DNA of 38,335 nucleotides from Bacillota bacterium (GTDB lineage Bacteria > Nitrospirota_A > Leptospirillia > Leptospirillales > JAMCRA01): positions 1 through 38,335 of the forward strand of contig JAMCRA010000028.1 of assembly GCA_023380285.1 (NCBI GenBank), given 5' to 3'. This document shows positions 14,886 through 23,505 of this stretch, piece by piece (positions within the stretch are counted from its first letter, which is position 1; the number at the start of each line of letters is the position of its first letter). The translations under genes and the position numbers were made by a program. The notes beneath the pieces are model-generated. The model did no database searches, was not told the DNA's origin, and was given only the letters and a program-made list of their open reading frames with translations.

Positions 14886-17409
14886 TGCTCTTCAGAAAGA
14901 ACCGGCGGCTATTTTTCCGGATACCCCCCTCTTTCGCCAATACCAAAGTCTCCTTTCTGAAGTCGGGCATTCTCTTCTCTTGTTCCGGCTGGGAGATTTT
15001 TACGAACTCTTTGGGGAGCAGGCGGAGACTGTCTCGCGCGTCCTGGGGTTGACGCTGACCACGCGGGACCGGAACCGTCCGAATCCTTTGCCGATGTGCG
15101 GTATACCGGCGCGGTCCCTGGACCTCTATCTCCCTCGTCTGGTTTATGAAGGTTTTTCTGTTGCGATCGCCGAACAGGTTGCAACGCAGGGGGACACGGA
15201 AGGACTCTTTCCCCGCCAGATTGTCCGCGTCGTGACCCGTGCGACACTGATCGAGGACCCGTCATTGTCGGGCGGAAACATGAAAAACGCTCTTGCTGTC
15301 GCCCGGGAGGGGGGGCGATGGTCGGGAGCCTGTCTTGATCTGACAGACGGAACCCTGAGTGTGTTCGAGCCGGAAAACTCTCCGCCATCAGACCTCCCCC
15401 CGGATCCGCTTGTGGATTGGGTCAGCCGGAAAAATCCGGAAGAGGTCCTGGTGGAGGATCCCTCTCTCCTCTCTTCTTTCGCTCACTTTCAGGGGGCTTC
15501 TGTGAAGCGAGAGCAGCAAGAAGGATGGCGGGACTTTCTCCCCGTTTCTTTCCGGATGCCGGAACTTGCCCCCCAGAGCCTGAAAGCCTTGTCCATGCTT
15601 GTGGGTTATGTGGCATGGCATCAGAAATCGATTCTTCCGCATCTCACGGGAGTCGTTCTGGAAAATGACTCTGGCAATCTTGTCCTGGATCGTTCATCCC
15701 TTCGCCATCTCGACCTGTTTCCTTTCGGCGAGGAAAAAAAGAAACCCGGCAGTCTGTTTGAAGTTCTGGATCGCGCCAGAACCGCCATGGGATCACGAAC
15801 ACTGCGTCGATGGCTTCTTTCCCCCGATGCGACAGGGGGCAGGATTGCCGTCCGTCATTCCGTCCAGAGGTACTTTTCCGATCATCCCCGCTTTTTTGAC
15901 GAAACCATCGCGCAGCTCAGAAATGTCGGGGACCTGGAACGAATGCTCGGCCGGGTAGGATTGAAAGGACGGGTGCCAAGGGATATTGCGGGGATCCGGG
16001 ACAGTCTGGAGTGGTCGATGGAAATTGCATTGCGGCCGGAATGGCAGGACTTTTTTCCTCACTCCCTCTCAACAGCCCTTCTGTCAGAGCTGTCCGGTCT
16101 CCGGGATCTGCTGAAGGAGGCCCTGGTCGAAGAACCGGCGATCACTCTTGGTGAAGGGCCGGTTATTTCTGATACGTTTGACTCTGAACTGCGTCGTCTG
16201 AGAAGCATGGAGCAGACGGGAGACCAGGAACTTCTTGCTTTGGAAAATCAGGAAAAAGAGCGAACAGGAATCGAAAACCTGAGGGTTCGTTACAATCAGG
16301 TGTCGGGGTATTTTATCGAAATTTCGAAAGGGCAGGTGAAAAAGGTTCCCGCCCATTATTTCCGGAAACAGATCCTGACCAATGTGGAACGCTTCACCAT
16401 TCCTGAACTGATTTCTTTTGAGGATCGTATCCACCAGGCCCGCCAGGCAGTTCTTCTCCGCGAAGGGGAGCTTCTGGATTCCCTTCGGAGCCGAATTCTG
16501 GAACAGGCCGAAAACCTGCAAATCCTGTCCCGTCTTGTCGGAGAAATCGATGCCCTTCATGCATTCCATCTCGTGGGCAAAACATTCGGGTATTGTTTGC
16601 CAGAAATCACGACGGAAGGGTCCCTTCAGATTCTCGGAGGTCGTCATCCTGTTCTGGAAAGGCGGATCCCTCCCGCCAGTTTTGTCCCGAATGATGTGGA
16701 TGTCGGGCAAGGGGAATTTATTATTCTGACCGGTCCAAATATGGCGGGAAAGTCGACATACATGCGGATGATTGCGCTGATTCAGATCATGGCGCAAGCC
16801 GGTGCTCCTGTCCCGGCGGATCGGGCAAGGGTCCCCCTGGTGGATCGTATTCTCACGCGCGTGGGGGCCAGCGATCATATTCTGGAAGGGGAATCCACCT
16901 TTATGGTGGAAATGAACGAGATGTCCCGTATCCTGAATGAAGCGTCTTCCAGGAGCCTTGTTCTTCTCGATGAGGTCGGACGAGGAACCTCCACGTTTGA
17001 CGGGATGGCTCTGGCATGGTCGATTTCAGAGTTCATTCATGACCGGATCCGTTGTCGAACCCTGTTTGCAACGCATTATCACGAACTGCACCAGCTGGCG
17101 ACAAAGCGTTCCCGGGTAAGGAATCTGCATGTGTCTGTTGCGGTCCGGGATCGCAAAATCATCTTTCATCACCGGATCTCTCCAGGACATACCAGCCGGT
17201 CCTATGGGGTGGACGTGGCTCGGCTGGCAGGTATTCCTGAAGTTGTGGTCGAGCGGGCTTTCGATATCCTGAGGTTTTGGGACAAACAGAAGCTGTTTCG
17301 ATCTATACCGGAAGATGAGGGATGGGAACCGCCGGAACAGGATTTTCGGTTGCCTCTTTTTACCTGGAACCGATCTTCCGACCAATCCTCCGAACCGACC
17401 GATTCTTGA
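14878..17409 (+). CDS. mutS: DNA mismatch repair protein MutS
   Basis: MutS recognises mismatches and uses ATP to start repair. The 843-residue protein carries the mismatch-reading Phe-x-Glu at residues 41-43 (GDFYELF), connector and lever regions, the clamp region with GIENLRVRYNQVSGYFIEI, and the ATPase domain. Walker A is GPNMAGKSTYMR (about 619), followed by the signature EMNEMSRIL, Walker B LVLLDEVGRGTSTFDG and FATHYHELHQL. The MutS1 start MGDALQKEPAAIFPDTPLFRQY is typical. It lies in an overlapped chain with the preceding glycosylase and membrane-protein genes, so two DNA-repair genes are co-transcribed here. Confidence 0.97.
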   Translation: MGDALQKEPAAIFPDTPLFRQYQSLLSEVGHSLLLFRLGDFYELFGEQAETVSRVLGLTLTTRDRNRPNPLPMCGIPARSLDLYLPRLVYEGFSVAIAEQVATQGDTEGLFPRQIVRVVTRATLIEDPSLSGGNMKNALAVAREGGRWSGACLDLTDGTLSVFEPENSPPSDLPPDPLVDWVSRKNPEEVLVEDPSLLSSFAHFQGASVKREQQEGWRDFLPVSFRMPELAPQSLKALSMLVGYVAWHQKSILPHLTGVVLENDSGNLVLDRSSLRHLDLFPFGEEKKKPGSLFEVLDRARTAMGSRTLRRWLLSPDATGGRIAVRHSVQRYFSDHPRFFDETIAQLRNVGDLERMLGRVGLKGRVPRDIAGIRDSLEWSMEIALRPEWQDFFPHSLSTALLSELSGLRDLLKEALVEEPAITLGEGPVISDTFDSELRRLRSMEQTGDQELLALENQEKERTGIENLRVRYNQVSGYFIEISKGQVKKVPAHYFRKQILTNVERFTIPELISFEDRIHQARQAVLLREGELLDSLRSRILEQAENLQILSRLVGEIDALHAFHLVGKTFGYCLPEITTEGSLQILGGRHPVLERRIPPASFVPNDVDVGQGEFIILTGPNMAGKSTYMRMIALIQIMAQAGAPVPADRARVPLVDRILTRVGASDHILEGESTFMVEMNEMSRILNEASSRSLVLLDEVGRGTSTFDGMALAWSISEFIHDRIRCRTLFATHYHELHQLATKRSRVRNLHVSVAVRDRKIIFHHRISPGHTSRSYGVDVARLAGIPEVVVERAFDILRFWDKQKLFRSIPEDEGWEPPEQDFRLPLFTWNRSSDQSSEPTDS

Positions 17410-17434
17410 AGAAGAGGTCGAAACAGCGTAGTAT
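17406..17434 (+). promoter_or_regulatory. candidate sigma-70 promoter
   Basis: TTGAAG (17406-17411) and TAGTAT (17429-17434) are separated by exactly 17 bases, each matching four of six consensus positions. It overlaps the mutS stop codon and would drive the unrecognised gene at 17525 with a leader of about 80 bases. Confidence 0.4.
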
Positions 17435-17524
17435 GTCGTTCGTTTTTCAATGGGACCGTTGTTTCAAGGCGGATGTCTGCCGGTCGCGGCGCGGTCGGTT
17501 CAATCGAGAGAGGTCAATCCAACG

Positions 17525-18670
17525 ATGGACGAGGTAGAAAACATCCGGTTCCCCGACCCCGATGGAGCTGTGTCCGCTGCAAAGAGGCTCGGCCTCATTC
17601 TGGAAAAAGGGCATCCGGATGAAGTTCTGGAGGATGAGGAGACTGATCAGGCCCTCACAGAATCTCTGATTGAAATTTTTGAAGAGGATGCACTCCCTCT
17701 TCTGGGAGAGGTCCCCGCCATGACTCCGGACTGGTCTCTCTATATACGCCGATTTCTTGAAGCATATTCGGAAGAGGCGGAAATCGAGAATCCCCTGGTC
17801 CTTCCAGACAATGAAAACGGAAGTTATCTTTACGGATTTGGGCTTTTGGCAGATGGCGTGGTGAGTTCGCCCGACCTGCTCTCAGCAGAAGCCTGCCGTC
17901 AGATCGAGGAACAAATCGAGGCGCTGTTCGCATCGCCGGATGATCGCGGGTTAAAGGTGCAGATTCATCCGGAATGGGCAGACGTTTCTGATCTCTATCG
18001 CTTCTCGTTTGCCGAAAGAAGGATCTTTCTGGAATCGATGTTTCCCCCTGTCTCCGCGGAGGGATTGACAGGATTTCTGAAAGCGGAAGCCTGGGGGTTC
18101 TCGGGGGCATCGGGATTTCCGGAGGGAAGCCCTGTGCTGTCAGGGTTTCAGGGGAATGCCGGGGAGGAAGACCGCACCCTTCCTCCGATGGCCCTCCTCG
18201 GGGCCATCTTTTCCCGTTGTCCTCCCGAAGCGGGGAATGTTCGGGAGCGGATCGAGCGGTTTCCGGATGACAGGGTCTTCCAGTCCCGTCTGATGGACAT
18301 TTCCGGAATGCTTTTTCCGGAAACAAAAGGGTCCAACGATGTTTCCCTCTCCATCGTCCCCTGGTCGTATCTTCTTCCAATGGCAGTCTCTCTTGCCTCT
18401 GTCCAGAAAATTGTCACCTTTCTTGAGCGGGCCAGGCCCAAGGGGCGTGAAACATTGGAACTTGTTCCTTTCTGGGAAAAAGGATTCCTCTGGTTGCATG
18501 TTTCTCTCAAAGGCGGGACACAGACAGAAGAACTCCTTCTGATCGACGAATATGTCTGGGAGTTCGTTTCGGAGCTGGTCCCGACCCTCCTGGAAAGCCA
18601 CCTCCCGATAAGGACGAAATGGTATCCGTTGCCATCTGAAAACCGTGAACTTTCCCTGGGATTGCTTTAG
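17525..18670 (+). CDS. acidic protein of unknown function
   Basis: I do not recognise this 381-residue protein. It is strongly acidic in its first 100 residues (many Glu/Asp, e.g. EDEETDQALTESLIEIFEED), has no signal peptide or membrane segment, and looks mostly helical with an alternating hydrophobic C-terminal part (residues 280-370). The motif VPWSYLLPMAVSLASVQKI sits near residue 290. The frame is open to 17450, but ATG 17525 is preferred because the added residues look like translated leader and GAGAGG lies 12 bases ahead. The next gene, an exported protein, begins 18 bases downstream, so the two are probably co-transcribed. Confidence 0.75.
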   Translation: MDEVENIRFPDPDGAVSAAKRLGLILEKGHPDEVLEDEETDQALTESLIEIFEEDALPLLGEVPAMTPDWSLYIRRFLEAYSEEAEIENPLVLPDNENGSYLYGFGLLADGVVSSPDLLSAEACRQIEEQIEALFASPDDRGLKVQIHPEWADVSDLYRFSFAERRIFLESMFPPVSAEGLTGFLKAEAWGFSGASGFPEGSPVLSGFQGNAGEEDRTLPPMALLGAIFSRCPPEAGNVRERIERFPDDRVFQSRLMDISGMLFPETKGSNDVSLSIVPWSYLLPMAVSLASVQKIVTFLERARPKGRETLELVPFWEKGFLWLHVSLKGGTQTEELLLIDEYVWEFVSELVPTLLESHLPIRTKWYPLPSENRELSLGLL

Positions 18671-18688
18671 GCGAAGCGTCGACCTTTC

Positions 18689-19861
18689 ATGAAAACCTAC
18701 TTCGCTGTTCTCCTTGTGTCGCTTCTTTCCTTCACCACCAGTCTGGAAGCGGCTTCTGTCCCGCCTGTTACTCCGGCCCTTTCCGTAAAGGAACCAATGG
18801 AAAGTGATCCCGAAAAGGGCCACTTTCAGACTGTTTTCGAGCACGCGTTTCCATTTCAGAAGATCCGGACAGCCCTGGACCTTTCGGATAACTGGCTGTT
18901 TTTGACCCTGTATCGGGACCGGGAAGTTGCCCATATCGATCTGACAACCGGAAAACAGGTCGGAGTGGATGCGCATCTGCGGGATCCCGTCTTCGTCTCG
19001 TTTGACCCAGAAACGAAGAACCTCCTGATCGCACAGGGGAACTCCCGCGATTATTATGTTGTTCCTGTGGGAAGAAGTGGCCCCCCCCTTTCTGTCAGGA
19101 CGGGGCTGAATCCTTCCTGGGTTGGGGGGGACCCTTCTCTTGGGTATTATGTTCTTGCGGGTGCCGTTCATCTCTTTTACCGGCTGGACAAACGGGAGGG
19201 AAGACCCCTCGACTGGACGGCCCTGGGAGATCGTGTCCGGCATGTGACGCTGGACACGGAAAATAAGAGGGCTCTCTTTCCCCTTTACCGGAAAGAGCAG
19301 TTGATTGCAGTCTCCCTTCCCTCTTTCCATCGGCAAACCGATGTGGACTTGGGGAACTGCGACCATCCCAGACAGATTTTGTCCGGGGGGAGGGCTCCGG
19401 AAGCAGAAGTCCTGGTTCTTTGCAGGGATGGGATCTACTCTGGAAAACAGGCGCTCGAGGATTTCCATCGATTGTCCCGTTTCCGGAAAAGCTCAGGAAT
19501 GATGGTGCGGATCGGGAAGACAAACTTGCTGGCCATTTCTTTTCCGAAAAGCCGGATGATTCGGCTCTGGTCGGAAAAAACCCATCATTTTATTCAGACC
19601 GTGCATCTCGACGGAAGGCCCGTCTTTTTGCAGGAGGTTCCGGGAACGCTCGATTTTCTTTTGGTCCTGGACAGTCCTCTCGCTCGGGAAAGCCGTGTAA
19701 GCCGGATGCGATGGGTCCCGGAAGGCAGCGTGAATCTCCTCCCTCCACCATCCGGGACAGGAGGGCTCTCCGGTTCCTCTGTGAAAGCTGCTGAGTCCCC
19801 GAGAACTTCCGGCACAGAAAACAAAGGGAAAAACCCGCTTCCCTCAAACGTCCGGAACTGA
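18689..19861 (+). CDS. exported protein, possible beta-propeller, unknown function
   Basis: The 390-residue product begins with a Sec signal peptide (KTYFAVLLVSLLSFTTSLEAAS, likely cleaved after residue 21 or 22). The mature part is rich in short beta-strand-like units with recurring patterns such as VAHIDLTTGKQVG, PVFVSFDPETKNLLIA and VRHVTLDTENKRALFP, which look like blades of a YVTN/PQQ-style beta-propeller. The last 50 residues are Pro/Ser/Gly rich and probably disordered. No enzyme motif or heme site is visible. It is 18 bases downstream of an acidic unknown and 34 bases upstream of fabI. A periplasmic location is inferred from the signal peptide. Confidence 0.75.
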   Translation: MKTYFAVLLVSLLSFTTSLEAASVPPVTPALSVKEPMESDPEKGHFQTVFEHAFPFQKIRTALDLSDNWLFLTLYRDREVAHIDLTTGKQVGVDAHLRDPVFVSFDPETKNLLIAQGNSRDYYVVPVGRSGPPLSVRTGLNPSWVGGDPSLGYYVLAGAVHLFYRLDKREGRPLDWTALGDRVRHVTLDTENKRALFPLYRKEQLIAVSLPSFHRQTDVDLGNCDHPRQILSGGRAPEAEVLVLCRDGIYSGKQALEDFHRLSRFRKSSGMMVRIGKTNLLAISFPKSRMIRLWSEKTHHFIQTVHLDGRPVFLQEVPGTLDFLLVLDSPLARESRVSRMRWVPEGSVNLLPPPSGTGGLSGSSVKAAESPRTSGTENKGKNPLPSNVRN

Positions 19862-19895
19862 CGTCCGAGGCAAGTCTTTATCAGAACAGGGAGGA

Positions 19896-20696
19896 ATGAT
19901 GCATCTACTGGAAGGAAAAAGGTTTCTTGTGACGGGAGTGGCAAACCGATGGTCCATCGCCTGGTCAGTGGCAACGGCCATTATTCGCGAAGGAGGTCTG
20001 GTGACCTTTACTTACCAGGGGGAAACCCAGCTCGCCAACCTCGAGAAAATGCTGGGGGAACTTCCGTCGAAGGAAACTCCCCTTCTGGTTCCTCTGGATG
20101 TTCAAAGTGACTCTTCTGTCGAAGAGGCGGTACGGCGGGCGGAATCGGGAGGAAGACGCTACGATGGACTGGTACACAGCATTGCTTTTGCAAAAAGGGA
20201 AGAGCTTGACGGAGCCTTTCTGGATACAAGCCGCGACGGATTTCTTCTGGCCCAGGAAGTGAGTGCCTATTCACTTGTTCTGCTTTGCCGCGCCTTTTCC
20301 AGGCTTCTGAACGATGGTTCGTCGATCGTGGCCATGACCTATCTGGGTTCCGAAAGGGTTGTCCCCCACTATAATGTGATGGGGGCTGCAAAAGCGGCCC
20401 TGGAAGCTTCGGTGCGCTATCTTGCCTTCGACCTCGGCCAGCGTTCCATTCGTGTCAATGCATTGTCCGCCGGCCCGGTCAAAACAGCATCCGGCAGGGC
20501 AATCAAGGGGTTTACCGATATGCAGAAAGCGGTTTCCGGGCAGGCGCCTCTCAAAAAATCGCTGACAACAGAGGATGTGGGGGATGTTACGGTTTGCCTG
20601 CTCTCAGACCTGTTTCGCGCAGTTACGGGAGAGCTGATCCATGTCGACATGGGGTACCATGCATTGGGGATGGTCCTCCCCCTCGAGCAGGGTTAG
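19896..20696 (+). CDS. fabI: enoyl-[acyl-carrier-protein] reductase (NADH) FabI
   Basis: FabI catalyses the last reduction of each fatty-acid elongation cycle. The 266-residue short-chain dehydrogenase has the FabI-type nucleotide site GVANRWSIAW (14-23) instead of the usual GxxxGxG. The catalytic residues appear as Tyr149, Tyr159 and Lys166 in MTYLGSERVVPHYNVMGAAK, three positions later than in E. coli FabI. RVNALSAGPVKTASG and the C-terminal GELIHVDMGYHALGM also match. Two ATGs lie in tandem (19896 and 19899); GGAGG is only a few bases ahead, so the second may be used. The gene is followed 53 bases later by the Rieske gene. Confidence 0.96.
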   Translation: MMHLLEGKRFLVTGVANRWSIAWSVATAIIREGGLVTFTYQGETQLANLEKMLGELPSKETPLLVPLDVQSDSSVEEAVRRAESGGRRYDGLVHSIAFAKREELDGAFLDTSRDGFLLAQEVSAYSLVLLCRAFSRLLNDGSSIVAMTYLGSERVVPHYNVMGAAKAALEASVRYLAFDLGQRSIRVNALSAGPVKTASGRAIKGFTDMQKAVSGQAPLKKSLTTEDVGDVTVCLLSDLFRAVTGELIHVDMGYHALGMVLPLEQG

Positions 20697-20749
20697 GGGG
20701 AACGTCCGAAGGGAGGAAAGAGAGCGGACAATTTAGAAAAGGGGGATTC

Positions 20750-21679
20750 ATGCGGCAGGAAGTCACCTTTCGTATGGGCATTCCAGTCCAGAATGCCTCG
20801 GGGCAAGTCATCGGTACTCTGGAAAAGCTCGTTTTTCTGGAGACCGAAAAAAAAATTACGGAGATTGTCGTCCGGGATCTTTCCGGGCTCAAGCGCGTTC
20901 CTCTCAGCTGGGTTCGGGAAATATCCGAACACGTTCTGGTGCTCAATCACCCCGGTCATCTTGAGGACTTGCCCGTCTTCGATATTTCCCAGTTCGAGGA
21001 GGTCCCCACATGGTTCTATCCGCCGGGATACCGGCTCGAACTGGGATCGCTATTGACCCTCAAACCGTGCGACGAACGATTTCTCGGGGAGGAGGAAGCC
21101 CTGTCCCGGAGGGATTTTATGGCAAGGAGCACCGTTCTCGTTGCCACTCTGATCGGGATCAGCCTGGTCGTCCCTATTGGCGGTTATGTGCTGGCGGCGG
21201 CGAAAACAAAGCTGTCCGATCATTGGACCACGCTCACGGTTCGCATTGATCAGTTGCCGATGGACGAACCCGTCTCACACACGTTCAATGCGATGTCTGT
21301 GAGCGGATGGATGCGTGTGCCGGTGGTCCGGACGGTGTGGCTCATCCGCCATTCCGGCGCGGCGGATCCCATGTCTCGTTCAGAAGATCTGGTTTTGGGC
21401 CTTGATTCTCCATTGGAGAAAAAGGATTCTTCACCTCTCCTGACGGTTCTCTCCCCCATCTGCCCTCATTTGGGCTGCTCTCCTCAATGGTTTTCCGATA
21501 AAAAACTGTTTATCTGTCCCTGCCATCACTCGATTTATGAATTGAATGGCAAACGTATCGGGGGCCCGGCGCCTCGTCCGATGGACCAGTTGCCCGTCCG
21601 GATTAAAAAAAGCGGAGAGATCTCCATCCTCTATGAAGAGTTTCAGGTCGGAACCCCTCAAAAAATCCGTTTGTCCTGA
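20750..21679 (+). CDS. Rieske iron-sulfur protein with N-terminal PRC-barrel-like domain
   Basis: This is the electron-accepting Rieske subunit of a cytochrome bc-type complex. Residues 236-261 hold the 2Fe-2S motifs CPHLGC and CPCHHS: ligands Cys238, His240, Cys256, His259, with a disulfide Cys243-Cys258. A single membrane anchor lies at about 127-150, preceded by SRRDFMARS, a twin-arginine translocation motif. Unusually, about 115 residues precede it. Residues 5-65 (IPVQNASGQVIGTLEKLVF, VPLSWVREI) resemble a PRC-barrel domain, which would sit in the cytoplasm. ATG 20750 follows AAAGGGGGA; the frame upstream runs through fabI. The cytochrome b-c gene starts 20 bases downstream, forming one operon. 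Confidence 0.9.
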   Translation: MRQEVTFRMGIPVQNASGQVIGTLEKLVFLETEKKITEIVVRDLSGLKRVPLSWVREISEHVLVLNHPGHLEDLPVFDISQFEEVPTWFYPPGYRLELGSLLTLKPCDERFLGEEEALSRRDFMARSTVLVATLIGISLVVPIGGYVLAAAKTKLSDHWTTLTVRIDQLPMDEPVSHTFNAMSVSGWMRVPVVRTVWLIRHSGAADPMSRSEDLVLGLDSPLEKKDSSPLLTVLSPICPHLGCSPQWFSDKKLFICPCHHSIYELNGKRIGGPAPRPMDQLPVRIKKSGEISILYEEFQVGTPQKIRLS

Positions 21680-21699
21680 TCGCAATCCGGAGGCCCGTC

Positions 21700-23076
21700 A
21701 TGAAAAAATCCCATTCCGACAGTCGGATCATGCAATATCTCGATGAGCGCATTCGTTTGCGGTCACTGCTCCGTTTTCTTCTCGAAGAGCCCATGCCTGG
21801 AGGGGCCCGCTGGGCTTATGTGTTCGGGAGTATGGTTCTCTTTACGCTCATCCTGCAATTTGTCACCGGCGTCATGCTGGCTTTTTATTATGGTGGCACT
21901 CCCGATCATGCCTGGGACAGCGTCAACTATATTGATCACCTTCACTACGGAACCCTGGATGTGGGACGACTGATCCGGGGGTTTCATTACTGGGGTGCTT
22001 CGATCATGGTTGTGCTGGTGGGGGCGCATCTTCTCCAGGTGTTTTTATGGGGAGCCTACAAAAGGCCCAGGGAAATCATGTGGCTGGTTGGCGTCATCCT
22101 CCTGGCCCTGACCATGACGGCCGCTTTTACCGGGTATCTTCTTCCCTGGGACGAGCGGGCCTATTGGGGAACGATCGTCGGAACAAACATGATTGGTCTC
22201 GTCCCGGTCGTGGGACCACTTCTGAAAAGTGCCATCCGTGGAGGAAGTGGTCTGGGAGCCTTGACACTCTCCCATTTCTTTGCCATTCACACCATGATGC
22301 TTCCATCGTTGTTTATCCTGTTCGTCGTGTTTCATCTGGTCATTTTTCGACGTGTCGGACCGGCGGGGCCTTTCCGGGGGTCCTCCTCCACTCTGGAAGC
22401 GCAAAAAGAGTATTTTTACCCCAGACAGGTGCTGATGGATGCTCTCGCCATGCTGGCCGTATTTGTCTTGATCGCCAGTCTGTCTGTTCTCTTCCCGCCC
22501 GGTCTGGAAGCGATGGCCAATCCGGCCAACTCTTCCTACAGTCCGACTCCGGCGTGGTATTTTGACTGGATCTTCGAGCTTCTGAAAATGATTCGTCCGG
22601 AGATTCTGGGTGTTATTGGACTGCCGGCAATCATCGCCCTGGTTCTCTTGATGCTGCCTTTTGTGGATCAACGACCGGAGCGCTCTCCTTTTCATCGTCC
22701 GGTCGCCGTCTTGTCCATGCTTTTGGTTCTGGGGAGTATGCTGGGATTGTCGATCGCCGCGGAAGCAGGCTTCAAAAAGCTCGTGCCCCTTGATCCGGCA
22801 GCAGTGAAGAGGGGAAAACTTGTGTTCGAGCATTCGGGATGCATGGGGTGCCATACGGTGATGGGAAAGGGGGGACATATCGGCCCCGACCTATCAGAAG
22901 AAGGGCTTGTTGGTCATTCGGAGCACTGGCTGATCGTTCAGTTTGTTAACTCTTCGGCCCACTTTCCGGGTTCTCCAATGCCGCCCTTTACCTTTCTGAC
23001 ACCTGAACAGAGACATGATCTGGCCCAGTATGTCTCCTCTTTGGGCCGGACCGGATGGCCGGATACGACGCGCTAG
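21700..23076 (+). CDS. cytochrome b (b6/IV-like) fused to C-terminal cytochrome c
   Basis: This 458-residue protein is the quinol-oxidising core of the bc-type complex with a built-in c-type heme. Heme b ligand pairs are His96/His110 (13 between) and His197/His212 (14 between), the b6-type spacing. About eight membrane helices are visible. The Qo-site motif is PAWY (284-287) rather than PEWY. No Cys occurs where b6 proteins attach heme ci. After the last helix (about 333-353) comes a periplasmic cytochrome c: CMGCH at 381-385 and a probable axial Met427 in SPMPPF. It forms a two-gene unit with the Rieske gene. Electrons would pass from quinol to a periplasmic carrier through the fused heme. 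Confidence 0.93.
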   Translation: MKKSHSDSRIMQYLDERIRLRSLLRFLLEEPMPGGARWAYVFGSMVLFTLILQFVTGVMLAFYYGGTPDHAWDSVNYIDHLHYGTLDVGRLIRGFHYWGASIMVVLVGAHLLQVFLWGAYKRPREIMWLVGVILLALTMTAAFTGYLLPWDERAYWGTIVGTNMIGLVPVVGPLLKSAIRGGSGLGALTLSHFFAIHTMMLPSLFILFVVFHLVIFRRVGPAGPFRGSSSTLEAQKEYFYPRQVLMDALAMLAVFVLIASLSVLFPPGLEAMANPANSSYSPTPAWYFDWIFELLKMIRPEILGVIGLPAIIALVLLMLPFVDQRPERSPFHRPVAVLSMLLVLGSMLGLSIAAEAGFKKLVPLDPAAVKRGKLVFEHSGCMGCHTVMGKGGHIGPDLSEEGLVGHSEHWLIVQFVNSSAHFPGSPMPPFTFLTPEQRHDLAQYVSSLGRTGWPDTTR

Positions 23077-23104
23077 GTCTTTTCTGAAAAAGGGGACGGT
23101 CTTT

Positions 23105-23356
23105 TTACTTAAGCGTTTTCAGGAGGTGAATGGCCCGGGATTTTTCAGGCTTGCCGACAAAATACACCCTTCCGTTGACAAGGGTGGTCGGAACCGACTG
23201 AATGGAGTGACGTTGAGCCAGTTCTTTTCCCCGTTCGGAATCGATGTTGATTTCCTCATACTGAAAGGGAATATCGTTTCTCAGGGATTTCCAGAAAGAT
23301 TTTGTTGCCGGACAACTTGAACACCAGTCGGCATAGAGGACCGAAACCTTGGCCAT
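23105..23356 (-). CDS. glutaredoxin/thioredoxin-like small redox protein
   Basis: The 83-residue product has a thioredoxin fold of glutaredoxin size. VSVLYADWCSSCPATKSFW places the active-site Cys12 and Cys15 (CSSC) after the first strand, and SVPTTLVNG supplies the cis-Pro loop. VYFVGKPEKSRAIHLLKTLK is the last strand and helix. It is cytoplasmic, with no signal. AAGGAG lies eight or so bases ahead of the ATG on the minus strand. It converges with the cytochrome b-c gene (28 bases between stops) and is divergent from the small membrane gene at 23506. The substrate is unknown. Confidence 0.85.
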   Translation of the reverse strand: MAKVSVLYADWCSSCPATKSFWKSLRNDIPFQYEEINIDSERGKELAQRHSIQSVPTTLVNGRVYFVGKPEKSRAIHLLKTLK

Positions 23357-23452
23357 TTGGGTTGCTCCTTATTGAACGGGTAACATCATTCAAGGGTTCA
23401 GGAAGAGACCCGGGACAAGAAACGAGCGGTGCCGGGGACTTTTTTTTCATGA

Positions 23453-23458
23453 TACAAT
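23453..23458 (+). promoter_or_regulatory. candidate -10 element upstream of the small membrane gene
   Basis: TACAAT at 23453-23458 matches five of six -10 positions and follows a run of eight T. The -35 position has no clear match (TGCCGG). It would serve the genes at 23506 and 23684. Confidence 0.35.
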
Positions 23459-23505
23459 GAGCCCTCTGGCGCGACAAGATCCCTATTGTCCAACAAGGAG
23501 GACAC

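Noticed and set aside
18140..19468. 442-codon open frame on the minus strand
   Set aside because: It runs antisense across two plus-strand genes with better starts and domain signals; its composition (Arg, Gly, Pro rich, no motif) is that of an antisense shadow.
23088..23107. AAAAAG ... CTTTTT hairpin between cytochrome b-c and the glutaredoxin-like gene
   Set aside because: Only six A/T-rich pairs with one G-C; too weak to call a terminator.
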